Assembly (NCBI GenBank): GCA_963082875.1
Contig: OY720098.1
Span: forward strand, 10,726,001 to 10,790,000
Source of the DNA: Corella eumyota
Taxonomy: Eukaryota; Chordata; Ascidiacea; Phlebobranchia; Corellidae
DNA length: 64,000 nucleotides
Reading direction: 5' to 3'
Within the stretch, counting starts at the first letter, position 1, and each line of letters starts with the position of its first letter. Positions 28,101 through 38,261 of this stretch are shown piece after piece. The notes under the pieces were generated by a model. That model did no database searches, had not been told where the DNA came from, and saw only the letters and a list, made by a program, of their open reading frames with translations. The translations under genes were made by a program, and so were the position numbers.

Positions 28101-31100
28101 AAAAAAAATTAAAAAACCTACAAAAATTTGCAATGCATTTAATTAAACGAACCACGGGTCGTTTTATTAAGGTTTAATTTACCCAGCGCACTTATTTATA
28201 TAAAAAGTCTGACGTAATCTTATGCAAAATAGAAAAATACGAATTTACATTTCGTTACTATAGGGGCGTGTTAAAGGATGGATTAAGTACTTAACCGAAA
28301 AATATATCCATTGTATATTTAAATTTTGGTATATTTATATTGCTTGTAAAACCTTTTTTTTAATTAAATGCTAAGTTGAATAAACGATTTTTAACGTGAC
28401 CTAATTTTCTGTAAGTTTTAATTTTTACAATAACAAAAAAATGATTTTATGTAGGTTATTGTTTATCAATGTGTAAAAAATAACAAAACCCATTTAGTTT
28501 TCTTTTTCTATAGTTTCAAAACAAAACTAAACTAAAAAACCTGCAATTAAAATAATTTAAATGCAATTTTTTAAGCAAATTTGGGACGATTTTCTATTTT
28601 GTTTTGTTTAAAAAGTGTGCCATTAAAAAACACGGGAGTATAGATAACCCTATGACAATTTATTATTGTCGCGTAAGCGTAAAAACAAAACTCTAAATAA
28701 ACATCGGTAACAAAAGAATAAACTCAAAATTTAGCAAAAAAAAATTTTTTTTTTTATTAAATCCTATCAGCTATTAATACTAAATTGCTACCTATAACCG
28801 AAAGATAATAGTTTGTAAAAGTAACTTATAATTGTATTTTACCGTTTAATAATACTTTTTCAATACAAATAATTCTTGTAACTATTTTCAATGTCTAAGA
28901 CTATACAACACAAAGACTTTTAAAACAATGATATTCATCCGCCAATCTCTAATTAACACCCTTCCCCTTCACCCTTAACGATAACTAATCTCGCGTCAGG
29001 TAAAAATCGAAAGCTCGAATCGCGAATTTGTCGATCAGGAATTCTGGTCACGTGACGAGCTCACGCGAACGAAAAAGGGCGACCAAGTGTCGCAATCGTT
29101 ATTCCCGCCAAGTACTATACAGTCGTGCTAGTGGGTATCGCAGCGAAAAGTATAAACGTTGCTTAGCAACCAACTAAAGTAGCCTTCAGTCTGAACGTAG
29201 CGACCCCGTGATTTAAGTAGCTGTAACGGTCTAGTGCGTTCAATGATAGGTTCTGTCATTCCAAACGCAAATTTCGAGTGTATTTGCATACTAAACACAC
29301 AATGAAGTAGCACACGCACTAAGCAAATGCACAATCACGACAAAATATTATCAGGAACCTGTGCCTTTATTACTTCAATTTAAGTACTTCTAAACTTGTC
29401 AGTAGCATTTTGGGTGGCGCGTCCTTATTCTGTTGTGATAACAAAAAGGCAAAATACTGAGAAACAATATCCAATGAAAAGAGATTAAGGGATCCGTAAT
29501 GTACTCGAGTTATAGTCGGGCGCCTTTAATAGGGTTCGACTTGAATATGTTCATGTCGTGGTAACAATTACCTTCGTGTTATTCGGTTAAAGGCCTATGG
29601 AATGACATAATATGATCGGGAATTAAAAAAATCTCAGCGAACTATACGAATAAATGCAATATTTCAACGCAACAAATTAATACGCAAATAAAATGTTAAG
29701 ATCATTTAACAGGTGAAATTAATAATAGATAAATTAAATTCCACAAAATATGTATACATTTTGCAGGCGAATTCCTATAGCCCCAAAATCACATAATACG
29801 TCAATAGTATATGTTACTAATATCGATTACCACCCAACCGTTTAAAACTAACCCGCGACTGAATTACAACACATATCTATTGCATTGTTACATTGCTCGG
29901 TTTAGCCCAAATAATTAGGCGATTATTGAAGTTATGTCGTCGCAAACGGACGTCAATCGGTAACTACCAAGTGGCCGAAACTCGAGCAATTGACGTCATA
30001 GGCAACCTTCGCCTGCGTCTTGTGTAGGTGTTTTACAGAGTTGTACAAAAGCGATTTTGCTGCTTTATTTGTTTACAGTAGTACTTGTGGGTTATAATGT
30101 TATATACCTTAAGGTGGATTTTAGAGATGGCGATCAGAAAAAAATCAAACGCCAATCGTGAGACATCACGTGATTCGTCAAAAATGTTTGTCACGTGACT
30201 CATAGGAAAGTTATGTTAAAAACTAAAAAGGGCGTTTAAGTTACTAACATTGCAAACTTTCCAAATAACGTCAGGTTAGTTGTGCAATTGCCGACAATAT
30301 TTTTTATTAATAATGACAAGGTTGTCGGTTTAATAACAGCTGCCTACCGCGTTTTCAGTTTATTAAAGTTTTAATATACCCACAAGCATCAGTTTACCGA
30401 AATGCACGTAAAAAAAACACAATATGGATTACAACAATTGCTGCAATTCAAACCAGTTCTATTACCGAATTATAACTAATACGCCATGTAAGACCCAATA
30501 ACTTGTACTTCATGTTTATAAAGTGCACTTTACAGATTTAACTTAAGTTTTCGGCTGATTGTCATCCGGGTTTAATCCTGCTCGGATGGTCACGTGACAG
30601 CCAAAACCACGCCCTTGTTAAGGACACAATTACAAATGCGCTGAACCTCACCGCAAGCGACACACGGCAAATAATAATAATCAATATAAAAATACGCGAA
30701 ATTACGTCACCACACACGGTCGCTGTTCGTTTTTCTATTGTTTGTTAATTGGCCCTCAGAGAAGAAAGGACATCAGACATAATGGTGTTACGTTATCGTT
30801 CTATATATAGATGCTGTCGCTTAAACATGTAACTGTATAGTAGATTCGAGGGTGGTATGTTTGTTTACATCGTTGAGTCATTTTAATATTGTGTCGCTAA
30901 GATAAATATGTCTGAAATATAATCACGTCGAATTTTTGAAATATAATCGATCGGACAAATAAACAAGCGAATTTAATTTAGCGAAATCCATCGACATATT
31001 TTAATATCTGAATTTATGTTTCACTATTGCAATACGGATTTCTGTAGGCCCCTGTTAAGGCTAGCTTAAAAATAAATTTATATTTGCAAACAAACATTTT

Positions 31101-32500
31101 TGGTTAAATCCCTTGAATATGAATATTGCACTTACGGTGTGCAAAAAAATATTTGTAAAAATGTTGGAAAATAAAAATGGTTTTAAATTGATTTTATCTC
31201 TGTAAATTTAAAACTTAAGCCAAGAGTAGTTTAAGTCGGGTTCCTTTTAAATAATTAACCGCAAGTGGTGGTTTTTCAAATTAAAAAAAATGCTTCTGAA
31301 TAAAATGATTGTTAAAATCCCGTTTTAAATTTTACAAATTAAAAAAAAAAGGAATTTACAAAAACTAAAACATAAACTGGGTTTAAAATTCAACAAAATA
31401 ATAAACTACATAACCAATGAAAAATAAACTACATAAACAATTAAAAAATATGCAAAATAAACAAATAAAAAAAACCTTTAAAATCTAGTTAAATAAATTC
31501 AATATTAAAAAAATATGAACTAAAAATATTTAAATTTATTATTCAAACAACAATACGATGTTTATAAAAACAATTAAAAACAATCGTTTAATAATTGATA
31601 TTCATGTTTTATAAACATAACTTACATTGACATAGTTTTGAGAATGTCGTCAAAGATTCCTTCGTTGCCCATTGCTTGGTTGGCGCTATCTAAAAATAAA
31701 AAACACGAATAAACTAAAAATATTCTAAACTAAAAACAGGTCAAATTTTTTTTAACCTTAACAAATTGTTAAAAATTATTATATACACGAATTTTTAAGT
31801 AATTTTTGTGATATGTATAGCACTGGGCTAACGAGATAAAAAAGTTGGAAAATCCCGCAGTTGAACAGAGTTTAAAATATTTACAAACTAAGCGAAGTGG
31901 TTTCTGGTATACGAAAACGAAAAAGGGCCCTCACGTGAAAGCGTTGTAAAAAAATCGGCTGTTTTTGGTGTAAATAGTTTGTGATAAGTTCAACATTGGT
32001 TAACGACACAATTTGAATAACATCGCAAAAATTGCAAAGTTTTCAAAATCAAAATAAACCAAGAGTTTAAAAAAATGTAATATGTTGAAAAAGACGTTTT
32101 TTAAAATCACCGAAGTTAGTGATTCTCAATCCTAACATAAATGTTACCTAAACAAAAACATAACACACTTAAAATATTAAAATATAAAACCACCTTGAAC
32201 AAAATGAGGTTTAATCGAAAAAAGAGCCCTTTTCGGTATCTCAAACCCGTTCTGACTCAATTCCGACTGTTTTCTATTCAACTGGTCGTCAGTAGACGGT
32301 GTGGATGTAATTTGTGATTGGTTATTCGCATTGCAAACATCAATTGACGTGTTTTTCCAATCCGAAAAACTACAACAACTGGCGTTTAAAGAATGCTGCG
32401 TTGAAGATAAGTCAGAGCTGGTGTCGTCGACAAAGCTACCAGTTAAAATGTTCTGTTCCATTTTAATTGGAGTAACATGTTGCAGAGAACACAGATTCAT
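7188..32500 (-). CDS. p53/p73: p53/p63/p73-family transcription factor (longest N-terminal form)
   Basis: Sequence-specific tetrameric transcription factor of stress response and development. Long-form exons: 32500-32194, 31689-31626, 26309-26087, 19169-19116, 18970-18741, 16022-15941, 13967-13790, 12199-12078, 11883-11774, 11567-11434, 10686-10586, 10443-10313, 7843-7761, 7652-7345 and 7268-7188; all phases agree, about 735 residues. The DNA-binding domain (about residues 293-500) keeps [53 protein letters not shown]. All four zinc ligands and the equivalents of human K120, R175, R248, R273 and R280 are present. A basic KRKR signal precedes the tetramerisation domain (about 535-579, [20 protein letters not shown]), which is closer to p63/p73 than to p53. 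I see no SAM domain. The tail ends [12 protein letters not shown], resembling the p63/p73 SUMO-type terminus. Alternative first exons are listed separately. Confidence 0.95.
7844..10312. other. p53-family intron with clustered CRE-like sites
   Basis: The 2.5 kb intron between the tetramerisation exon and the tail exons. No coding exon fits here. It contains TGACGTCA-type elements at 9366-9373, 9386-9393 and around 9800, and a TCACGTGA at 8698-8705. These suggest regulatory use. Confidence 0.5.
9364..9394. promoter_or_regulatory. Perfect 11-bp inverted repeat of two CRE sites
   Basis: GTGACGTCATC and its exact complement GATGACGTCAC are separated by nine bases. Each arm contains the CREB/ATF octamer TGACGTCA. 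A perfect paired arrangement is unlikely by chance in AT-rich DNA. Function is inferred only. Confidence 0.5.
13968..15940. other. p53-family intron with a GC-richer island
   Basis: Intron within the DNA-binding domain coding region. Nothing coding is seen. The segment 14800-15010 is clearly richer in G and C than its surroundings and has no stop-free frame of note. It does not resemble the tRNA-derived SINE found elsewhere in the window. It could be a regulatory element or an old unidentified repeat. Confidence 0.4.
16023..18740. other. p53-family intron, nothing recognised
   Basis: The 2.7 kb AT-rich intron before the first DNA-binding-domain exon. It has paired CRE-like sequences near 16680-16710. 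No exon, repeat family or RNA gene is recognised. Confidence 0.5.
19787..19864 (-). CDS. p53-family alternative first exon, internal form 2
   Basis: 26-codon exon beginning [15 protein letters not shown] and ending STFFDLEE, with a GAG/GTAAAT donor in phase 0. This matches the same acceptor at 19169. An in-frame TAA lies four codons upstream, with no acceptor between it and the ATG. The end is acidic and aromatic (FFDLEE), so it could carry its own activation peptide rather than a purely dominant-negative start. The predicted isoform is about 563 residues. Confidence 0.65.
19865..22508. other. Intron between the two internal p53-family starts
   Basis: The 2.6 kb separating the two internal first exons. 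It has a TCACGTGA palindrome at 21711-21718. Promoter activity for the 19864 start should reside in the proximal part. No coding exon is seen. Confidence 0.4.
22509..22592 (-). CDS. p53-family alternative first exon, internal form 1
   Basis: 28-codon ATG exon beginning [12 protein letters not shown] and ending IIIQQGNLP, closed by a CCG/GTAAGA donor in phase 0. This phase matches the acceptor at 19169. An in-frame TAA occurs ten codons upstream of the ATG. An isoform starting here lacks the polyglutamine activation exon, giving about 565 residues, and would be analogous to vertebrate delta-N p63/p73. Transcription is inferred, not shown. Confidence 0.6.
23220..23530. promoter_or_regulatory. 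GC-richer island, candidate internal promoter
   Basis: A 300-base stretch with many CG dinucleotides in otherwise AT-rich intron, 0.6-0.9 kb upstream of the internal first exon at 22592. It holds four decamers matching the p53 half-site RRRCWWGYYY at nine of ten positions (23304-23313, 23374-23383, 23433-23442, 23472-23481). This suggests, without proving, an autoregulated internal promoter. Open frames here (23227-23549, minus) carry no motif. Confidence 0.4.
25560..25885 (-). mobile_element. Degenerate tRNA-derived SINE copy
   Basis: The right part matches the SINE copies at 51705, 57690 and 58140. It keeps the tail run TTGCCCGATAATTTAT, the block AGCGCCTTTTAAGGGGACGCTAC and the B-box complement ATTGAACC. 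The divergence from the other copies is large, so this is probably an older insertion. The left boundary is uncertain. Confidence 0.6.
26129..26158 (-). repeat. CAG/CAA tract coding ten glutamines
   Basis: Ten glutamine codons in a row, seven of them uninterrupted CAG, inside the p53-family activation exon. They are flanked by Asn-rich codons. Such a tract is likely length-polymorphic. Confidence 0.9.
27988..28037 (-). CDS. p53-family alternative first exon, short TA form
   Basis: ATG exon coding [16 protein letters not shown] plus two bases, closed by a TG/GTAAGTT donor. An in-frame TGA lies two codons upstream, so this ATG is a genuine start if transcribed. The phase fits the acceptor at 26309. 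The junction codon is TGG, giving [12 protein letters not shown], which resembles the transactivation core of p73 and p63 (W..L spacing). The predicted isoform is about 628 residues. Confidence 0.8.
28038..31625. other. Region between the two upstream p53-family starts
   Basis: This acts as an intron for the long form and as upstream promoter DNA for the short TA form at 28037. The part 28980-29340 is richer in CG and could be a promoter. It carries four TCACGTGA palindromes (listed separately). No coding exon is recognised. Confidence 0.45.
29048..31938. promoter_or_regulatory. Cluster of five TCACGTGA E-box palindromes
   Basis: Exact TCACGTGA occurs at 29048, 30166, 30191, 30590 and 31931. 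Three of these are extended GTCACGTGAC, the form bound by USF and by MiT/TFE factors (CLEAR motif). They sit between and just around the two upstream p53-family first exons. Binding is inferred from the motif only. Confidence 0.5.
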
Positions 32501-35500
32501 TTTTCGAGGTATTTTTATTACACCGCTACTGCGATTTTGTAACGGTTTGGCAGTATATAAATATATATGTTTTTTCACTAACCAATAAGCCTAAAACGAA
32601 ACGTAAGTCATTAATATAAAGGCTCTCTCAAATAAAATAATAGAAATATTTCTACATTTTTAATTTCAACTTATCTTACTGATTTTTTTATGTGCACCTA
32701 ACCGGCTCTTAAATTTTGATTGAAGTCATCACATTTCGAATATTTTTAAATACACAAGTTCGACACTTGAATGACGACTTCAAAAATATTTGAGAAAACC
32801 TCTTTTTAATTTAAATCAACACCTCTCCTTTCAAGTCTTTTATATCAAATTATGACATTTTGTTTTCCTGATTATTTGCTAATGGCTGCTAACTAAAAAG
32901 ACTAAATAATAAAAATTAATTTAAATAAACATTTAAACTATTATGGACGATAAGGTATGGTTAATGGGATCAAGGCTATTACTATTAAATCGCAATTACA
33001 CATTTTTAAATAAGACAATTTGGATATTGTGTAAATATTAAAATTATATTTTAAATTAGAACTAAATCTAACTATTTTCTTCACTTTTTATATACCTTTA
33101 TTTGTACTTTTGCTTACAAGATTTAAAATCTTCTAAGTAAACTCAACTTTTTCATTCTAACCAACAGTAACTTTCTTTAATCTTCCAACATTTAAAAACC
33201 CTTTTTTGGTTAACATTTATAAAAAAAACTCAGCCTGTCTAGTGTATTGCCAAACATATTGACAAAGCTGTTAGCTTAGCCACGTGGACGCGATTCTTTT
33301 ATAAAATAAATCCAAGAATTTGTCTCAGGAGGAGTGATATATAGAAGTTTCTTGATACAGCAAACATAGGGTACACACAGGGGTTTACGACAAGACGTTA
33401 AATTAAGTTGTCGGCGTATAAACGGCAGGCAAACAATCGTAAAAACTTGTGTTTGACAACCTTGTAATAATTCTATAACTTACGAACGTTACTAATACCC
33501 AGGTAAAAACATTTGTACAATGAAGGCCTTTTAAATACCAACAGTTTAAAGTTCTAGTAAAATAACTAACAACTCTCAAAATCGAATACCGCACTTCTAT
33601 TACATGGTATGTAGCTAGTTACAAATCCATGACATATTTATTTAAGATATCAACTACCTATAAAAAAAATTTCTATACCATTCCTGTGATATTTTTAAAA
33701 ATAAATTTCTTAAATTGTTTTTTTTTAAATAGAAAAAATAAATTTTAGAAGGAAGAAATTATTTATTGTCTTAATAAAAAAAACGATTTTTGATGCTCGT
33801 AAATGGTGGTAAATAGTTTTTGGTTGCCCCTAACAACTACACAAATAAACAAGGAAATTTTTGGCTGGTGGCTTTCCAATAGTGGAGTCGATTTAAAAAT
33901 CTGTGGAATGAATTTCCAAGAAAAAGTAAAAATTCTTCTGTCTATTCGTGATGAGTAATTGAACGGTAAAATAATATTTGTTTAACGAAATATGATTTCT
34001 GTTGTTATATATAATAAATATTTAAACTTATTGCAAAATGTTAAAGAAGATTACATAGTGTATACATATAATTGATCATATAATACATATATTGCCTAAA
34101 CTTGTCACTTAATTGAAGTCAAATTAATTTTTTCACTTTCCATAATAAAAAACGGTTATTGATATTAAATCTAGCAAATTTTACACAAAAAACGTAATAA
34201 ATGAACAAAATTGAATAGACTATATGGTTTAGGGACAAAGTACATTCCTTCGATTTACATACTAACCCCTACCCACGTATTTTAATAGCCTACTAAAAAT
34301 AATTTATCTATTACACGGGTGTGCAATAACTCAAACATGGTCTTAGTAAAACAACAGTTGTTTTAACTGAAAAGACATCGTTTAGTCTTGTTTGCCGTTG
34401 CAAGATGACAAACAGTGTCGATAACCTTAGAGCAATGTACCTAATGCAAAAGTCGCGTATTGCAAGATAAATTTAACGACAGTAAACATGTTGGCTTAAC
34501 CGACGCAGTAAATTATTAAAAATTTCGATGAAACATTTTTTAATAAATAAAAAGTTAAATATTTATTAAATTTAAAAAGTCTAAAAATCTACGCTTTGAA
34601 CTATCTAAACAATCAACGCTGAATCATGCAGAAACACTTTCAAAATGGATAAACATTTACAAAGATGTTGTAATACAGTCATGTGTTAGTATCATCGACA
34701 TAAAACCTGTTAGCGGATCAAAATTCAAATGTCAACGAATCATATTTTAGTCAAACACCTCGTTAGCGCCACTACGCGACAATTGTTTTACAACTAAGCC
34801 GTTTAATTCAATACTTTAACTTGGTTATTGTAAGTTTATTTTATAAATCAGTTACGTGGCCGAATGGTATAACCTACTTAAAATTATGATAGTAGAATGT
34901 AATTAGAAGTTATCATATACGTAATTTGATTTCCAATCAAGCCGTGAAGAAAAAAATCTTAGCAATATTCTATAGGCAGCAAAATGATTAGATTATTGTA
35001 AATAGGGGACAAAATACATTTACTATAATAACAAGTATATAACAATAATTTTTTACATAAGTAAAACATCATTTTAAGCATACCAATCTTGCACAGGTAA
35101 AAAAATATTGTTTTATTTATAATATGCATATACATGCCTTAAAAATTTTTCTTTGATTTTAATATACATTTGTACACACATTTTATTGCCTGACTAAGTT
35201 AAAATGTGACACTCAAAATTATTTTTAAAAAATATATATTCCCATTTGTTAAGATAATAAAAATAAGGTTTTAATATCAAATATTAAAGCTTAAAAACTA
35301 TAAAAATACTAAAACCTACCCATTTTGTGCAACAGTATCCTTGTCAATAATGTAGAAAATTTGCTCAATATTGTTAAAAAAACTGTAATACCTATTCACA
35401 TTCTCTTTTACATAAAATTTACAACAAAATAAAATTCTCTTAAAATATATATTAAAGATAGGTTATTGATTTGAATTTATGCACAACCTTAACTTATTAA

Positions 35501-36350
35501 AAGGTTGCTTATCTATAAATAGCAAAGCAACATATTTATATTGACGTTTGTAAAATAAAATTCACAAAAATTAAAAGTAGTCAAAAAACAGTCAGCCAAT
35601 CTGGCCAATAAACAGACAAAAAAACTGAGGATGGAAAATCTGAAAGTTGAATTCTAACAAACAAATAATTTATAGCCAACCTGAGCCATACCCAAAAATC
35701 AGTACTATTTTGATTAGTTTACATATAGTTAGCTAAAACGCGTAAAGAACCGTCAAAACGATCAAATCTACAACGTCAAGTTGTTGTTTACCAAAAACTG
35801 CCTCATTAGCAATATTACGCAATCACGTGACATCGCCGCGCGAACAGAGAAAGTAAGTAATAGTTGGCATACAGTAAGTAGTTTTTATACCTATCTTAGT
35901 TTAATTATAATAAAAACTAAATTTTTAATATTAATAAAAATTATTTTACTATTTTCTCAAAAAATGGATAAAATCGTTAGTATTATTTTTTAACAATAAA
36001 TAGGTGACGTCATCAAGTGCTAAACGCTACAACGAGTTTATTAATAATACAGAAAAGCTGTATGTTTGTTGTTTACTATAACAGGGCCGTACTAACATAA
36101 ATAAGCTAAAATATTTTGTTATTGCCCATAACAGCATTAGTTTGTATAACTATGTAAAAAATATTACAGATAGCATATAATTGATATAGTGTAAATTGTT
36201 TCTGTATAGGTATTAAATACAGGCAAGGCTAAATAACTTTAATATTATTCTTTGTAATCACTAATCAGCAGATCGAATGATTTGTTACGGTTAAAATATT
36301 TACATAATTTTTGCACACCACAGGTACATTATTTTTTAGACAGAAAAAAA
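32501..36350. other. Intergenic region between divergent p53-family and DUSP11 genes
   Basis: 3.8 kb, AT-rich. It should contain the distal p53-family promoter; a TATA-like run lies at about 32553-32568, just upstream of the 32500 ATG. It also contains the DUSP11 promoter and outron, including another TCACGTGA at 35823-35830. No coding sequence or repeat family was recognised. Confidence 0.5.
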
Positions 36351-37382
36351 ATGCCAAAACCTCCTGATCGATGGTTAGACTACAAAAATATTGGAAAACA
36401 AATTCCTGGAAGTTGCTTTGTCCCAATTAAAGTTCCATTAAAAAATAATTTTTTAGAAAATCTTGAAGACTCTGAAAAGTTCTCATGCGAAGATGTCATT
36501 AAATTAATTTCTGATGCTAAAATGACCATTGGTCTTATTATTGATTTAACTTATACCAAGAAATACTATGACCCTGTTTTCTTTACCAAACAAGGTATTA
36601 AATATCAAAAGATATTTGTTCCTGGACATATCATACCACCAAGTTCCGTGGTATCACAGTTTACCGATTGTGTAAATAATTTTTTGGATAACAACAAAAC
36701 AAAGTCTTCTGTTATTTTAGTTCATTGTACCCATGGGTTAAATCGAACTGGGTACATGATATGTCGATATTTGATAGAAGAAAAAAACTTTGATCCAGAC
36801 AATGCAATAAAATTGTTCAATGAGGCTAGGGGACATAACATGGAAAGACAAAATTATGTTAACCATTTAAAAACATTAAAAAGTTATGAAAAATCGCAAT
36901 GTGCAAATAAAGGTGAACAAGGTGTTACCAAAAATGCATCAAAACAAATGGTGCAGGCCAGTGGTTTTAGACCACCAAAAAATAATTCCTTTTTAAGTGA
37001 AAATAAATCCACCCTACATTCAAACTACTACAATAATGACTACTACAATAATCAAAACCAATGGTATAATAGAAACGAATATTACTACCCGCCCTCAAGT
37101 AATGGTAACTACTACACTGTTCAAGACCAAAGATATAGTGGAAGAGATTATTACAAACCACCTTACATGAGAAGTACAAGACCATATGATCAACAGGCCG
37201 CATATTCAACAAATTATGATTACCCTAGTCAAAGTTACCCTCAATCTTATTACAATGAAGATTCTTGGGCAAATGGAAGTAATCAATTTTATGGTGATAC
37301 AAATTCTTATAGGCCCAGGCAAAATTTTTCACACAGAAGAGACAGTTCGCCTTATAAAAGAAATACTCAATGGAAACGATAA
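36351..37382 (+). CDS. DUSP11: RNA/RNP-interacting phosphatase, DUSP11 (PIR1) type
   Basis: Removes gamma/beta phosphates from 5'-triphosphate RNA; nuclear, related to the triphosphatase domain of animal capping enzyme. Single exon of 343 residues. The N-terminus PPDRWLDYKNIGKQIPG and the active-site loop HCTHGLNRTGY (C126, R132) match the DUSP11 family closely. Residues after about 185 form a low-complexity tail very rich in Tyr, Asn, Gln, Ser and Arg (repeated YY, NQ, RP and SYP), ending RNTQWKR; vertebrate DUSP11 tails are not tyrosine-rich in this way. The ATG is chosen because a pyrimidine-rich AG lies 11 bases upstream at about 36339, a typical SL trans-splice acceptor. A nicotinamide riboside kinase gene follows 315 bases downstream on the same strand. 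Confidence 0.93.
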   Translation: MPKPPDRWLDYKNIGKQIPGSCFVPIKVPLKNNFLENLEDSEKFSCEDVIKLISDAKMTIGLIIDLTYTKKYYDPVFFTKQGIKYQKIFVPGHIIPPSSVVSQFTDCVNNFLDNNKTKSSVILVHCTHGLNRTGYMICRYLIEEKNFDPDNAIKLFNEARGHNMERQNYVNHLKTLKSYEKSQCANKGEQGVTKNASKQMVQASGFRPPKNNSFLSENKSTLHSNYYNNDYYNNQNQWYNRNEYYYPPSSNGNYYTVQDQRYSGRDYYKPPYMRSTRPYDQQAAYSTNYDYPSQSYPQSYYNEDSWANGSNQFYGDTNSYRPRQNFSHRRDSSPYKRNTQWKR

Positions 37383-37570
37383 TTGACTTTGCATTTATCA
37401 AAACAAACATGCTGTAATTGAACAACCTCGTGACCTTGTTTTTGTATTGAATTAGTTTAATGTAAACACTATTGCAATCCTTATATACTATTTGTGATTT
37501 TTCTTAGGCAATACTATTTTAATTTTAGGCCATTTTATTTATTTAGTATTTAATATTTGTAGTTATTTTT

Positions 37571-37604
37571 AATAAAATGTAAATTGTCATGTTGTTTAAT
37601 AAAA
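37571..37604 (+). terminator. Two AATAAA polyadenylation signals for DUSP11
   Basis: AATAAA occurs at 37571-37576 and 37599-37604, about 190-220 bases after the DUSP11 stop and before the next acceptor near 37674. This argues that DUSP11 can be cleaved and polyadenylated on its own. Confidence 0.6.
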
Positions 37605-37697
37605 TGACTGCTGTTGACAACCTTTAACGATAATTTTAAACCTGATTTTAAAAATTATTTTTGATTTATCAGGATTTAATATTAATTTAAAAATTTG

Positions 37698-38261
37698 ATG
37701 AGGGGTAAAGTTTTGGTGGTAGGAATTAGTGGAGTATCAAATGGGGGGAAAACCACAACAGCATTACATTTAAAACAAAAGCTCGAAAGTAGATTTGCGG
37801 TTCACATTATCCATCAAGATGATTATTACAAAGAAGACGATGAAATTGCTGTAGATCCAACCAATGGTTTATTACAATGGGACGTAATTGAAGCTTTTCA
37901 TATTGAAAAATTAAGTAACGATGTTCATCAAAAAATCAAGGAGTTAAAATCTAAATATGAAAAAAGCATTTTAATAATAGAAGGCATAATTCTATACACT
38001 GCATCGCAATTAAATGCTTTGTTCGACAAACGATTCCTGTTTACTTTACCTTATAGTGAAGCTAGGCGTAGAAGAGACTTAAGGGAATATATACCTGCTG
38101 ATGTGCCGGGTCTGTTTGATCAGCATGTTTGGCCAATGTATGAAGAATACAGAAATTCTGTTTTGAACAGTAATTTTAAGGTTACTGAAATTGATGGACA
38201 AAAATCCCAAAGTGAGATTTTTGATTTTTTAATAGGAAACATTATTGAAAATTTTTCTTAG
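37698..38261 (+). CDS. NMRK: Nicotinamide riboside kinase
   Basis: Phosphorylates nicotinamide riboside to NMN with ATP, a salvage step of NAD synthesis. Single exon, 187 residues (human NMRK1 is 199). Walker A is GVSNGGKT (12-19), followed by HQDDYYK, LQWDVIEA, IIEGIILY and RRRRDLREY, with the family signature FDQHVWPMYEEYR near the C-terminus. The position equivalent to human Tyr55, which stacks on the nicotinamide ring, is Trp here (LQWD instead of LQYD); the adjacent substrate Asp is kept. The start is the ATG after a likely trans-splice acceptor at about 37674. It sits between DUSP11 (315 bases upstream) and a sulfotransferase (294 bases downstream), all on one strand. Intron-lessness is unusual beside the intron-rich neighbours. 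Confidence 0.93.
   Translation: MRGKVLVVGISGVSNGGKTTTALHLKQKLESRFAVHIIHQDDYYKEDDEIAVDPTNGLLQWDVIEAFHIEKLSNDVHQKIKELKSKYEKSILIIEGIILYTASQLNALFDKRFLFTLPYSEARRRRDLREYIPADVPGLFDQHVWPMYEEYRNSVLNSNFKVTEIDGQKSQSEIFDFLIGNIIENFS

Noticed and set aside
29128-29334. 68-codon minus ORF beginning [12 protein letters not shown]
   Set aside because: No motif and no consistent phase into the downstream p53-family exons.
34853-34930. tRNA-like A-box text (GTGGCCGAATGGTATAACC)
   Set aside because: No matching B box or acceptor stem at the right distance; does not fold as a tRNA by eye.
36967-37386. Minus and plus ORFs overlapping the DUSP11 tail
   Set aside because: Alternate-frame shadows of the Tyr/Asn-rich coding sequence.
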